Positions 28,653 to 37,507 of a DNA stretch of 64,000 nucleotides are shown piece after piece (the first letter of the stretch is position 1; each line of letters opens with the position of its first letter). A program made the position numbers and the translations under genes. The notes beneath the pieces are model-generated. The model was given only the letters and a program-made list of their open reading frames with translations, made no database searches and had not been told where the DNA came from. The DNA is from Loktanella sp. D2R18 (lineage in GTDB: Bacteria > Pseudomonadota > Alphaproteobacteria > Rhodobacterales > Rhodobacteraceae): positions 62,001-126,000 of the forward strand of contig NZ_QOCG01000004.1 of NCBI RefSeq assembly GCF_003318235.1, read 5' to 3'.

Positions 28653-29522
28653 CTATTCGCCGCCACCCAATTGGTGGACATAGGCCGTCACCGCTTGGAT
28701 TTCGGCCTCTGTCAGACGTGTGCCCCAGTTGGGCATGACCCCAAATCGGGCGTAGCGCACGGTTTCTTCCAATGTGTCGGCATCGCCACCATAAAGCCAG
28801 ATCGCGTCGGTCAGATTTGGCGCTCCGAGGTCGCGGCTCCCGGTACCGTCATCGGCGTGACAGGCAGCGCAGTTATCATAGAAGATCGTTGCCCCCGCTT
28901 CGGCCAATGTGGCGTCGTGTTCTTGGTTCGAGATCGACCGTACATGCTGCACAACCGCGTCGATTTCATCATTCGTTAGAATTTCGTCAAAAGCCGTCAT
29001 TTCAGAATAGCGCGCATCCCAATCATCTTCGTTGCGGATACCGTGGCGCACTGTGTAGCTGATGTTTTCAAAGTCACCGCCCCAGAGCCAATCATCATCC
29101 AAAAGGTTCGGATAGCCTTTGGCCCCTGCCGCACCCGACCCGTGACAAGTCGAACAATTCGTACGGAAAACGGCCGCACCTGCAGATGTCGCATAGCGCA
29201 TCAGCTCTTCGTTCTCGGAAAGCGTATTGAGATCCGCCGCCGCAAGCTGTGCTGAAATCTCGGCGTTTGCCTCTTCGAAACGGGCAATGTCTGCCGCCAC
29301 TTCACCCCGAGTGGAATATCCCAGCAGACCCTTGGTCGCGCCTGAAATCATCGGCCAAGCAGGATAGGCAATCGAGTACGCGACCGCCCAGACGATACAC
29401 ATATAAAGCGTATACAGCCACCAGCGCGGTAACGGGTTGTTCAGTTCTTTAATCCCGTCCCAGTCGTGGCCTGTGGTGTCGGTGCCTGTGACCTCATCAA
29501 TGTCTTTATGTTCGCTGCTCAT
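28653..29522 (-). CDS. ccoP: cbb3 oxidase diheme cytochrome c subunit CcoP
   Basis: A 289-residue subunit with a membrane helix at about 35-58 (WWLYTLYMCIVWAVAYSIAY) and two cytochrome c domains. Each domain carries a heme motif: CSTCHGSG and CAACHADDGTG. Axial Met residues are in MTAFDEIL and in the C-terminal MPNWGTRL. It passes electrons from soluble cytochrome c to CcoO. Last gene of ccoNOQP; overlaps ccoQ by 4 bp. Confidence 0.96.
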   Translation of the reverse strand: MSSEHKDIDEVTGTDTTGHDWDGIKELNNPLPRWWLYTLYMCIVWAVAYSIAYPAWPMISGATKGLLGYSTRGEVAADIARFEEANAEISAQLAAADLNTLSENEELMRYATSAGAAVFRTNCSTCHGSGAAGAKGYPNLLDDDWLWGGDFENISYTVRHGIRNEDDWDARYSEMTAFDEILTNDEIDAVVQHVRSISNQEHDATLAEAGATIFYDNCAACHADDGTGSRDLGAPNLTDAIWLYGGDADTLEETVRYARFGVMPNWGTRLTEAEIQAVTAYVHQLGGGE

Positions 29523-29734
29523 GATTGCAGCTCCTTGATACTAGTGTTTTTGCTGGTGGGCGTCTCAACGCTACCGGGCGCAACTTCGTTACGAAACGGG
29601 ATGTTAGCAGTATCGGCATGCACCGACTTACTGCCAGGGCGGAATGCCCAAACGATTACCCCAAGGAAAAATAGGGTCATCGCCAGCAAAACCCAGCTGT
29701 CGGCGATTTCACGCAGGATAGAATAGGTATCCAT
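29519..29734 (-). CDS. ccoQ: cbb3 oxidase subunit CcoQ
   Basis: A 71-residue single-pass protein with a helix at about 15-32 (VLLAMTLFFLGVIVWAFRPG) and a polar C-terminal tail. CcoQ/FixQ stabilises the oxidase and has been implicated in redox signalling in Rhodobacter. Position between ccoO and ccoP (12 bp gap, 4-bp overlap) and the AFRPG motif after the helix fit the family. Confidence 0.9.
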   Translation of the reverse strand: MDTYSILREIADSWVLLAMTLFFLGVIVWAFRPGSKSVHADTANIPFRNEVAPGSVETPTSKNTSIKELQS

Positions 29735-29746
29735 GATCTGTCTCCT

Positions 29747-30496
29747 TTACCGGCTTGCGTCTGGGGTGAAGGTCGAGAAGTCGACCGTTGTACCCAGCAT
29801 TTGAAGATAGGCCACAAGCGCATCCATTTCGGACACACCCGGTGCGCCGTCAAAGTTACGGACTTGCGCGCCGGGGTAACGTTCCAGCAGATCATCATAT
29901 GAATCGCTATAAGGATCGATCTGCGCCAAGACGTCAGATTCCGCGGCTTCGATCATTTCATCAGTGTATGGCACACCAACGACCCGGTGTGTCGCCACAA
30001 CGTCAGCCGCATATTCTGCGTTGACCTCAACATCCAACAAATACCCATAGCCCGGCATAATGGATTCAGGCACAACCGATTGCGGGTCCGTCATATGATC
30101 GATATGCCAAGCGTCCGAATACTTACCGCCGACCCGGGCCAGATCAGGCCCGGTCCGCTTTGATCCCCACTGGAACGGGTGATCATACATCGATTCCGCA
30201 GCCAATGAATAATGGCCGTACCGCTCAACTTCGTCACGCATTGGGCGGATCATTTGACTATGGCAGACGTAGCAGCCTTCGCGAACATAGATGTCACGCC
30301 CCGCCAATTCGAGCGGCGAATATGGGCGTACCCCTTCGACCTCCTCAATCGTGTTCTCGAGATAGAACAGTGGCGCGATTTCAACGATCCCACCAATGCT
30401 CACGACCACAAGCGATGCAACCAATAGCAAGGTTGGGCTCCGCTCAAGGACGCCATGTTTGGCCAGGAAGCCTTTGTTTTCTTGTGTATCAGACAT
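29747..30496 (-). CDS. ccoO: cbb3 oxidase monoheme cytochrome c subunit CcoO
   Basis: A 249-residue subunit started at [20 protein letters not shown]; the longer frame overlaps ccoN sequence. One N-terminal helix (about 20-43), then a periplasmic cytochrome c domain with heme motif [20 protein letters not shown]. The axial Met is probably in [11 protein letters not shown]. It sits 11 bp after ccoN. Length is normal. Confidence 0.96.
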   Translation of the reverse strand: MSDTQENKGFLAKHGVLERSPTLLLVASLVVVSIGGIVEIAPLFYLENTIEEVEGVRPYSPLELAGRDIYVREGCYVCHSQMIRPMRDEVERYGHYSLAAESMYDHPFQWGSKRTGPDLARVGGKYSDAWHIDHMTDPQSVVPESIMPGYGYLLDVEVNAEYAADVVATHRVVGVPYTDEMIEAAESDVLAQIDPYSDSYDDLLERYPGAQVRNFDGAPGVSEMDALVAYLQMLGTTVDFSTFTPDASR

Positions 30497-30507
30497 ATTC
30501 CTGATCC

Positions 30508-32106
30508 TTATGCTGTTGGGACGCCGACAAGGGCTTTTTGGCGTGCGCCACCCTTGATGGTCATGAAGATGTTCCACGCCATGATTAGCGCACCAGTCAG
30601 GTACAAGACCCCACCCAATCCGCGCACAACGAGCATCGGAAATTTGGCGGAAACAGTGTCAGCAAAGCTGTTCACAAGGAACCCATTGGCATCAACTTCA
30701 CGCCACATCAGGCCTTCCATGATGCCGGTGACCCACATTGAAGCGGCATATAGAATGATGCCGATTGTGGCCAACCAGAAGTGCCAGTTGATCGCGGACA
30801 TCGAATACATTCCTTCTTTACCCCAAAGACGTGGCGCCAAGAAATACAGAGCCGAGAAGGTAATCATCCCGTTCCAACCAAGCGCACCAGAGTGCACGTG
30901 ACCAATGGTCCAGTCGGTATAGTGAGACAGGCTGTTAACTGCACGGATCGACATCATCGGGCCTTCAAATGTAGACATACCATAGAACGCGAGGCTGATC
31001 ACCATCATCCGAATGATCGGATCTGTACGCAGCTTGTCCCAGGCCCCTTGCAGGGTCATCAGACCGTTAATCATCCCGCCCCATGAAGGCATCCAAAGGA
31101 TGATCGAGAACACCATGCCCAGTGTCGATGCCCAATCAGGCAACGCAGTGTAGTGCAAGTGGTGCGGACCCGCCCAGATATAAAGGAAGATCAGCGCCCA
31201 GAAGTGAATGATCGACAGCTTGTAGGAATAGACCGGACGACCCGCTTGCTTGGGCACAAAGTAGTACATCATCCCAAGGAAACCAGCGGTCAAGAAGAAG
31301 CCAACCGCGTTATGGCCATACCACCACTGCGTCATGGCGTCTTGGACACCCGCAAAGAGCTGCACAGATTTGCTGCCCCAAATGCTGACCGGAACGGAAA
31401 GGTTGTTCACAAGGTGCAACATCGCGACGGTGATGATGAAAGAGAGAAGGAACCAGTTCGCAACGTAGATGTGTTTTTCTTTGCGCTTGAAAATGGTTCC
31501 CAAATAAACCGCCAAGAAGGCGACCCAGACGATAGTTAACCAAATATCGACATACCATTCGGGTTCGGCGTATTCTTTCGACTGCGTCGCCCCAAGCAGG
31601 TAACCTGTCGCGGCAAGCACGATAAACAGATTATACCCCCAAAACACAAACCACGACAGGTTTCCGCCCCACAACCGCGCGCCGCAGGTACGTTGCACGA
31701 TGTAGAATGACGACATGATCAGCGCGTTGCCCCCAAAGGCAAAAATTACCGCACTTGTGTGCAGTGGGCGCAACCGACCAAAGTTCCCGTAAGGTTGAAG
31801 AAACTCAAAGTTAAGCGCAGGAAAGGCAAGCTGGAAGGCGATGACGACACCGACTAAGAACCCCACAACACCCCAAAAGGTCGTTGCGATGACACCCGCG
31901 CGGACGACATCGTCCATATAGCCATCGGTTGCCACTGGCTTGATCGGTTCATCTGTTTGGCGCAACGTGCGTAAAAACAAATAGCCTGCAACAAGCATAA
32001 TAATGACCGCATGCACCACGTAGGCGATATCACGCCCCCAGTTTGCCGCGATGGCCGCGAACAGGGTGATTATCCCCAACACGACCAGCTTAACATAGTT
32101 CCCCAT
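30508..32106 (-). CDS. ccoN: cbb3-type cytochrome c oxidase subunit I (CcoN)
   Basis: A 532-residue heme-copper oxidase catalytic subunit binding hemes b and b3 and CuB. The open frame runs to 32208, but that end coincides with an FNR box, so I start at [16 protein letters not shown] where AAGGGGA precedes the ATG. Conserved ligands visible: [37 protein letters not shown], and the C-terminal [18 protein letters not shown]. An extra N-terminal helix precedes the core. First gene of ccoNOQP. Confidence 0.97.
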   Translation of the reverse strand: MGNYVKLVVLGIITLFAAIAANWGRDIAYVVHAVIIMLVAGYLFLRTLRQTDEPIKPVATDGYMDDVVRAGVIATTFWGVVGFLVGVVIAFQLAFPALNFEFLQPYGNFGRLRPLHTSAVIFAFGGNALIMSSFYIVQRTCGARLWGGNLSWFVFWGYNLFIVLAATGYLLGATQSKEYAEPEWYVDIWLTIVWVAFLAVYLGTIFKRKEKHIYVANWFLLSFIITVAMLHLVNNLSVPVSIWGSKSVQLFAGVQDAMTQWWYGHNAVGFFLTAGFLGMMYYFVPKQAGRPVYSYKLSIIHFWALIFLYIWAGPHHLHYTALPDWASTLGMVFSIILWMPSWGGMINGLMTLQGAWDKLRTDPIIRMMVISLAFYGMSTFEGPMMSIRAVNSLSHYTDWTIGHVHSGALGWNGMITFSALYFLAPRLWGKEGMYSMSAINWHFWLATIGIILYAASMWVTGIMEGLMWREVDANGFLVNSFADTVSAKFPMLVVRGLGGVLYLTGALIMAWNIFMTIKGGARQKALVGVPTA

Positions 32107-32194
32107 CCGAGAATCCCCTTCGTTTGCCGCGCCCAACACCGGGCACAACATTTGCTTACGACTCTCGTAATGGTGAACGGGCTGTGTTTCGTCT

Positions 32195-32208
32195 TTGACA
32201 TGGATCAA
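32195..32208 (-). promoter_or_regulatory. FNR/FnrL box between ccoNOQP and the universal stress gene
   Basis: Read on the minus strand TTGAT-CCAT-GTCAA, one base off the TTGAT-N4-ATCAA consensus. It is centred about 95 bp upstream of ccoN and about 102 bp upstream of the divergent stress-protein gene, so it may activate both. It resembles the box at 10423, including the CCAT spacer. Confidence 0.82.
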
Positions 32209-32303
32209 GACACCGCGATCCAGATTAGCCGATGGTAGTGCCTAGGTGCGGCTTGCGCGAACGGTCGCCCTACCGTCGAAACCGAAAAGGGAACCGCCAG
32301 TCA

Positions 32304-33137
32304 ATGGATTACAAAATCATTGCAACCGTTCTGACCAGCCAAGATGACGCGCCCGACGCGTTGAATGCAGCAATCGCGCTTGCAACTGATATGAACGCGC
32401 ATCTGGATATTTACATCGCCACCATCAGCCACACCGAAACCAATAATTACTATTTGGGCGCAGAGGCAATCTTGGTCGCTGAGCAAACCCGCGACGCGAT
32501 GGCCGCGCGCGAAGAAATCGAGGCGTGGCTTGAGGAGCGGATGAAAGGCGAAGTCATCCGCTGGTCGTCAAAGGCTGCGACAGTGCAAGGCCCAGCCCTG
32601 ACAGGGTATTTGGCACGCAGCTTGCGGTTTTCTGATTTGGTCGTGCTCCCACGCCCCTATCAAGACAACCCAGAAACCGCCGCAGTCGTCGAAGCCTGCC
32701 TATTTTCTGCAGAACGCCCGGTTTTGATGATCCCTGAAGGTTGCGAAATGCCAGCGCATGGCGGGCGTATTCTTATGGGGTGGAATGATGGTGCAGAGGC
32801 GCTTGCCGCCGCTCGGGCAGCGTTGCCATTGCTCGAAAAATCGGACCAAACGGACATCTGTATCATCGATCCGCCCGTCCACGCGGCTGACCGTTCTGAC
32901 CCCGGCGGGGCAATGGCACAGTTTTTAATGCGGCACGGAACAAAGACTCAGGTTGACGTTTTGGCAAAAACAGAGCCACATGTCGGCGAGATACTGCTGC
33001 GTCATGCTCGGGAGGTTGGCGCACAGATGATCGTATCCGGTGCTTATGGCCATTCCCGCCTGCGCGAAGCCGTCCTTGGCGGCGCCACGCGCAGCCTATT
33101 GGAAATGGCGGACCGGCCGATCTTAATGTCGCGCTAA
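32304..33137 (+). CDS. Universal stress protein with two Usp domains
   Basis: A 277-residue protein started at MDYKIIATVLTSQDDAPDAL; the frame extends 24 codons upstream without coding signs. The C-terminal UspA domain is clear, ending VSGAYGHSRLREAVLGGATRSLLE, the nucleotide-binding G-x2-G-x9-G-(S/T) pattern. The N-terminal half is a second, weaker Usp-like domain. Genes like this commonly accompany cbb3 operons, and the shared FNR box suggests low-oxygen expression. Precise role unknown. Confidence 0.87.
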   Translation: MDYKIIATVLTSQDDAPDALNAAIALATDMNAHLDIYIATISHTETNNYYLGAEAILVAEQTRDAMAAREEIEAWLEERMKGEVIRWSSKAATVQGPALTGYLARSLRFSDLVVLPRPYQDNPETAAVVEACLFSAERPVLMIPEGCEMPAHGGRILMGWNDGAEALAAARAALPLLEKSDQTDICIIDPPVHAADRSDPGGAMAQFLMRHGTKTQVDVLAKTEPHVGEILLRHAREVGAQMIVSGAYGHSRLREAVLGGATRSLLEMADRPILMSR

Positions 33138-33202
33138 GTCTTGCGACATATGTAAGGTGGGCGTGCTTGTGTTTTGGGAGGATCGCAAGCAACGCCCATC
33201 TT

Positions 33203-34513
33203 TCAACCACAGGTCATAGCAGACTGATACAACTGCCACAGTTTTTGCCCGCGCGGCGGATTTAGCCTGCAGACCCAATCGATTTGCCCTTCCAAGGACA
33301 AACAATGCACGTGGTCCAAGCGACGTGAAACATCAGCATGGCGCAATGCATGAATTTTGGCTTTGATCAGATCATATTGGGCGCGCGGCACATTGAGGTG
33401 CTGGTTCACCACAATCCCGGTTACCACCTGACGCTGCGTTGCATTGCGCACTCGCGTCTTTCGCGGATTAAGAACGAATCCTTCCTCCTGTAGAATTTGT
33501 GGGACTGCCCTAGTCAGCACGGGCGCGATTCCTGCGTCACCCGAAAATGTGAGATCATCGGCATAACGGCTGTATCGCGCATCCAATGCACGCGCGAGCC
33601 CAGCCAAACGGCGATCTAGCGTAAATGCAATCAAATTCGCTAATGCAGGTGACGACGGCGCGCCCTGCGGTAAATGCGGGGTCCGCATCGACTGACCTTG
33701 CAGATGGGGTAACCGTGCGCGGACCCGCTGTGGCGTCGTGCTCGTACAAAGCCCCGATAAGGTTCTCGCGACCGCATCCGGATATCCTAATCGCCGAAAC
33801 AGGCCAAAAACCCGCGCGGCCCCGATCCGCGGGAAGAAATCGCGTAGATCAAAGCTGACCACGGTTTGCGCCCCGCAGTGACGGTTCGCCGCTTGGGCAC
33901 ATGACTTTCCACGCACAAAACCAAATGCATCTGGATGAACTGGAACTTTGTCCAATATCCCGCGTAAAATTTGACGTTGTAACGCCTTGAGCCCCGACTT
34001 CGGGGCTTCGATCACGCGGTACCCGCCTGCTGGTTTGGGGCGGAGCCCATACAAATAGTGATGTACTGGCGCATCCGGATGCTCGTTGTGGCGGTTCGTG
34101 ACATCCGCCATATACGCGAGCCGCGCGCCATCAATCACCAACCAATCTGCAAGCGCTGCGAGTGTCGGGATATTGGGCAAATCCAACACTGCGAACGGAA
34201 ACAACGGGAGCATTTTACCGGAATTCAAATCTGGGTCCGGCCAAACTCCTAGTCGCAAGCATTCACTGTGCAATCGGACAAATGCATCACATGCGCACAA
34301 GGCCTTAGAAATCGCGCCCGCGTTCGGTGAAGTCATCGCCTGTAATAACGCCACAAGGTCTTCGGCGATCAATCGTGCTTCGCTGTGAAACTGTGTTGGT
34401 ATGCGGCGCTTTAATGCGCTGGTGACATCAGGAACCGCCCAACGCCCCTTGGCCAGGCTTGGCGCGATCAACCTCGCAAAGATTTTTAGCGAATTTCTTT
34501 TGTCAGGGTACAA
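33203..34513 (-). CDS. Retron-type reverse transcriptase
   Basis: A 436-residue RNA-directed DNA polymerase. Start is a TTG at 34513; there is no in-frame ATG until codon 60, and an in-frame stop lies 33 bp upstream. An N-terminal region of about 150 residues precedes RT motifs RVIEAPKSGLKALQRQILR (166-184), GFVRGKS, VSFDLRDFFPRI (catalytic Asp 222), LPQGAPSSPALAN (281-293), YSRYADDLTFSG (YADD 317-320), and the retron-like VTGIVVN (364-370). From memory, the layout resembles myxobacterial retron RTs such as Mx162. The NAxxH motif of retrons reads A-A-N-R-H (208-212), so its Asn is lost. No effector gene is adjacent. It lies between a universal stress gene and fnrL. Confidence 0.87.
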   Translation of the reverse strand: MYPDKRNSLKIFARLIAPSLAKGRWAVPDVTSALKRRIPTQFHSEARLIAEDLVALLQAMTSPNAGAISKALCACDAFVRLHSECLRLGVWPDPDLNSGKMLPLFPFAVLDLPNIPTLAALADWLVIDGARLAYMADVTNRHNEHPDAPVHHYLYGLRPKPAGGYRVIEAPKSGLKALQRQILRGILDKVPVHPDAFGFVRGKSCAQAANRHCGAQTVVSFDLRDFFPRIGAARVFGLFRRLGYPDAVARTLSGLCTSTTPQRVRARLPHLQGQSMRTPHLPQGAPSSPALANLIAFTLDRRLAGLARALDARYSRYADDLTFSGDAGIAPVLTRAVPQILQEEGFVLNPRKTRVRNATQRQVVTGIVVNQHLNVPRAQYDLIKAKIHALRHADVSRRLDHVHCLSLEGQIDWVCRLNPPRGQKLWQLYQSAMTCG

Positions 34514-34658
34514 CGAACGATCTCTGCCTTTCTTGGTCGCGCATCACCCGGACTGGGTAACACCCAGTTACGGTGATGCCGTGTATGCAAAGGTCGTTTG
34601 GTCAGACGGGGATACCCCGCCCCATGGTATCAAAGACACCAGCCAGAGATCGCCGTTG
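34511..34658 (-). ncRNA. Candidate retron msr-msd RNA upstream of the reverse transcriptase
   Basis: On the RT strand, CAACG-G-CGATCTCTG (34658-34644, a1) pairs with CAGAGATCG-TT-CGTTG (34526-34511, a2): 9 bp plus 5 bp with one G-U and one bulge. They bound about 117 nt. Inside, near a2, is a stem-loop at 34541-34579 with an 8-bp outer stem GCATCACC / GGTGATGC, a 3x3 internal loop and a 7-bp inner stem ACTGGGT / ACCCAGT. Nearer a1, small stems compete at 34607-34631 (GATACC / GGTATC or CGGGG / CCCCG). This is the order expected for msr then msd. The a2 arm includes the RT TTG start codon. The promoter is not resolved; it may be read through from fnrL. Confidence 0.68.
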
Positions 34659-34707
34659 CCCCTAAGGCTTAACGCCAAAAAACCGCTGAGACAACACGCC
34701 CAATGCG

Positions 34708-35427
34708 CTAGTCGGCCTCACCGGTTTCATCCTTAAGCGCTTCAACATCGGGCACCGTGATATCGCGGCGGTCGGTAAATGAAATCAGCCCATCGCGCTT
34801 TAGCGCTGACATCTGACGGCTCACCGTTTCGATCGTGAGGCCAAGATAATTTGCCATTGTTTCGCGGGTAATTGGCAGGGTGAACGTCGTGCTTTCTGAC
34901 CTTTGCGCCGACAGCTTCGCCATCCGCGTAGCGATCATATAGAGTAGCGAAGCAATTTTCTCACGGGCGGTTTTACGCCCCAACACCAGCATCCATTCAC
35001 GCGCCGCATCCAATTCATCCAACGTCATTTCCAAAAGGCGTTGGCCGACATGAGGCGTGTGATCAATCAAACGCTCAAACGGTTTGCGCCGAAAACAGCA
35101 GAGCATCACTTCCGTCTCAGCAACCACATCGCAATCGATCGTATCCCGGTTGGGACGACCCAGAAAATCACCGGGCAGCAGCAGCCCAACCATTTGAACG
35201 CGTCCGTCCGGCATGGTTCGCGTCAGGCTCGACACACCCGAAACGATGGATCCGACAAATTCCAGTGGATCACCCGCAAAAAAAATCGGCTGGCCGGCGG
35301 CAAAGGAGCGATAATACTTGATCGCTTCCAGCTCTTGCATTTCATCAACATCACACTTTGAACAAACCGCATTGTACCGAATGGGGCATTCTTCACAGGA
35401 GTTCATCGACGGGACAGAGAGTTTCAT
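34708..35427 (-). CDS. fnrL: Crp/Fnr family oxygen-responsive regulator FnrL
   Basis: A 239-residue regulator. N-terminal cysteines in CEECPIRYNAVCSKC, together with a later Cys in the sensory domain (IDCDVVAETEVMLCC), fit a [4Fe-4S] FNR protein. The cyclic-nucleotide-like beta barrel spans about 35-140. A C-terminal helix-turn-helix (ITRETMANYLGLTIETVSRQM) has the E-x-x-S-R recognition pattern that reads TTGAT half-sites. It is therefore the likely factor acting on the boxes at 10423 and 32195. The ORF starts at MKLSVPS; a Met at codon 8 is an alternative. No FNR box was seen before its own start. Confidence 0.94.
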   Translation of the reverse strand: MKLSVPSMNSCEECPIRYNAVCSKCDVDEMQELEAIKYYRSFAAGQPIFFAGDPLEFVGSIVSGVSSLTRTMPDGRVQMVGLLLPGDFLGRPNRDTIDCDVVAETEVMLCCFRRKPFERLIDHTPHVGQRLLEMTLDELDAAREWMLVLGRKTAREKIASLLYMIATRMAKLSAQRSESTTFTLPITRETMANYLGLTIETVSRQMSALKRDGLISFTDRRDITVPDVEALKDETGEAD

Positions 35428-35565
35428 AGTTCAAAACCTTGCGGCGGCTGGTCGGTGCCAGTATCGCGCAATCGAACCTAAAGCGCCACTATAAACGCGA
35501 GGGAAAGCACGTCGGCAAACCATGCAACCCGACGCTACTCATTACCCCACGCTTAGGATACCGTG

Positions 35566-35596
35566 CGGTCACAGCTTCAATCCAAAGCTGTGACCG
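35566..35596. terminator. Stem-loop after the sugar catabolic operon
   Basis: A 12-bp perfect stem CGGTCACAGCTT / AAGCTGTGACCG with a 7-nt loop, 6 bp beyond the stop of the FAH hydrolase gene. Neither strand has a proper T-run, so this may be a Rho-dependent or 3' stabilising structure. It separates the operon from fnrL. Confidence 0.45.
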
Positions 35597-35601
35597 ATAA
35601 T

Positions 35602-36456
35602 TTAGGCGTTCCCAACTTTTTGTTGCTGCTCGCCAAGCCCTTGAATACCAAGGCGCATCACTTCGCCCCCCTTCAGGTATACCGGGGGATTTTGGCCCAT
35701 ACCAACACCTGGAGGTGTACCAGTTGAAATGACGTCACCCGGTTGGAGCGACATAAAACGGCTGCAATAGGCCACCAAGAAAGGCACTTTATAGACCATC
35801 GTCGCGGTGCTGCCGTTTTGATAACGCTTGCCATCGACATCCAGCCACATCGACAAGTTATCGTAATCGCCGACCTCATCGGGGGTCACAAGCCACGGGC
35901 CAGTGGGGCCAAACGTATCACAGCCTTTGCCTTTGTCCCAAGTGCCCGCACGTTCGATCTGATATTCGCGTTCTGACACATCATTGACGACACAAAACCC
36001 CGCGATGTGGTTCATTGCATCGGCTTCGTCGATGTATGATCCACCCGTACCGATCACGATTCCCAGTTCTACTTCCCAGTCAGTCTTTTCAGAACCACGC
36101 GGGATTAAAACATCATCATTCGGCCCGACAACCGCAGATGTCCATTTATTAAAAATCACTGGCTCTGGCGGTACCTCGAGCCCGCTTTCGGCAGCGTGAT
36201 CTGCATAGTTCAAACCAATGCAGATAAATTTCCCAATATCACCAACGCAGGCACCAAGGCGTAGGTCGTCTTGCGGCGTGCCGGGGACCAGGGGCAACGT
36301 CGTGATATCAACGCCGCGCAGTTTGCCGATGCTTTGCGCCGTCAGCGCATCACCTGACAGGTCGGGAATAATTTCTGATAGATCACGCACCTGTCCTTGA
36401 TCGTCCAAAAGACCGGGTTTTTCCTGACCCGCAGGTCCATAACGCAACAGTTTCAT
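35602..36456 (-). CDS. FAH-family hydrolase, likely 2,4-diketo-3-deoxy-L-fuconate hydrolase
   Basis: A 284-residue fumarylacetoacetate hydrolase-family enzyme started at MKLLRYGPAGQEKPGLLDDQ. The N-terminal domain leads to the catalytic core: FICIGLNYADHAAESG, then the metal ligands in DWEVELGIVIG and VVNDVSEREYQ, and TGTPPGVGMGQNPPVYLKGG. Relatives hydrolyse 2,4-diketo-3-deoxy acids from L-fucose or L-rhamnose to pyruvate and lactate. The mutarotase, lactonase and SDR in this island favour the fucose version. Last gene of the minus-strand operon 42350-35602. Confidence 0.86.
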   Translation of the reverse strand: MKLLRYGPAGQEKPGLLDDQGQVRDLSEIIPDLSGDALTAQSIGKLRGVDITTLPLVPGTPQDDLRLGACVGDIGKFICIGLNYADHAAESGLEVPPEPVIFNKWTSAVVGPNDDVLIPRGSEKTDWEVELGIVIGTGGSYIDEADAMNHIAGFCVVNDVSEREYQIERAGTWDKGKGCDTFGPTGPWLVTPDEVGDYDNLSMWLDVDGKRYQNGSTATMVYKVPFLVAYCSRFMSLQPGDVISTGTPPGVGMGQNPPVYLKGGEVMRLGIQGLGEQQQKVGNA

Positions 36457-36519
36457 TTTCGCCCTTTCGACATAAAAATAACGGCCCGCCAATTATAACG
36501 GGCCGTCGGTTGACCGCAA

Positions 36520-37464
36520 TCAATCGTAAAGAACGGCCTGAATTTCAGCGTCGTCAATGTTGGATTGATCATAGTAGTAGAAACCTGTGTCGATGATCGC
36601 AGGTAGCTCTTCACCATTTGTCGCCGCAATCGCGGCCATCACGGTTTCATAGCCGATCCCAACTGGGTTTTGCGTAATCGCACCAGCCATCAGGCCATCG
36701 CGGATTGCATCAGTTTGGGCTTTGCCGGAATCGTAACCAATAATGGTCACGCCTTCAGAGCCAAGCTCGCGCACAGCGTTCACAACACCAATTGCAGACC
36801 CTTCGTTGGTGCCGAACAGACCGTTCAGACCTGGGTTTGCGATCAGAATGGCTTTGGCAACTTCGGTTGACTGCAACTGGTCGCCTTGACCGTACTGTAC
36901 GCTGACGACTTCGATGTCAGGATAGTTAGCTTCCATTTGCTCAAGGAACCCATCACGGCGATCGATACCGGTCCGGCTGGTTTGGTCATGTGCAACCACG
37001 GCAACAGTCCCAGATCCACCGATCAGTTCCGCCATTTTATCAGCGGCAAGTGCTGCTGCAGCGCGGTTATCTGTGGTGGCAGTTGTCACAGGGATGTCAC
37101 TGTCGACGCCGCTGTCAAAGGCAACAATCGGGATGCCTGCCTCATGTGCTTGACGCAGCAAAGGAATAGCAGCTTGGCTATCAAGTGCGGCAAAACCAAT
37201 TGCAGCTGGGTTGTTGGCCAAGGCGGCGGCTAACATATCGATTTGGCGATCGACCATAGCTTCGCTGTCTGGACCTTCAAATGTAATACGCACACCTGCT
37301 TCGGCTGCGGCTTGCTCTGCACCGGACTGAACCGCCTGCCAGAACTGGTGTTGGAACCCTTTGGATACAAGCGGGATGTACATTTCTTCCTGCGCCATCG
37401 CAGGGGTGGTGCCCATCAGGGCTAGGGCGCTGATTGCACCCATTAGAGTACGGCGTGACAACAT
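36520..37464 (-). CDS. Sugar ABC transporter substrate-binding protein
   Basis: A 314-residue periplasmic binding protein of the ribose/RbsB-type fold (peripla_BP_4). The start at MLSRRTLMGAISALALMG has a GGAGG 8 bp upstream and gives a signal peptide with a twin-arginine-like RR followed by AMAQ cleavage. The mature part shows two Rossmann-like lobes (VAFDSGVDSDIPVTTATTDN and VTIIGYDSGKAQTDAI). It should deliver a monosaccharide, probably L-fucose by context, to the permease and ATPase encoded just upstream. Confidence 0.88.
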   Translation of the reverse strand: MLSRRTLMGAISALALMGTTPAMAQEEMYIPLVSKGFQHQFWQAVQSGAEQAAAEAGVRITFEGPDSEAMVDRQIDMLAAALANNPAAIGFAALDSQAAIPLLRQAHEAGIPIVAFDSGVDSDIPVTTATTDNRAAAALAADKMAELIGGSGTVAVVAHDQTSRTGIDRRDGFLEQMEANYPDIEVVSVQYGQGDQLQSTEVAKAILIANPGLNGLFGTNEGSAIGVVNAVRELGSEGVTIIGYDSGKAQTDAIRDGLMAGAITQNPVGIGYETVMAAIAATNGEELPAIIDTGFYYYDQSNIDDAEIQAVLYD

Positions 37465-37507
37465 GTTTTTCTCCTCCACAGTTGTTTTTGGTCGTATCGT
37501 TTCGTGA

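Noticed and set aside
30508..32208. CcoN started at the far-upstream codon 32208
   Set aside because: The first 34 codons cover an FNR box and lack family similarity; MGNYVKLVV at 32106 has a ribosome-binding site.
34541..34579. Long stem-loop read as a terminator of fnrL
   Set aside because: No T-run follows on either strand, and it lies about 130 bp beyond fnrL inside the a1/a2 repeats, where it fits an msd stem better.
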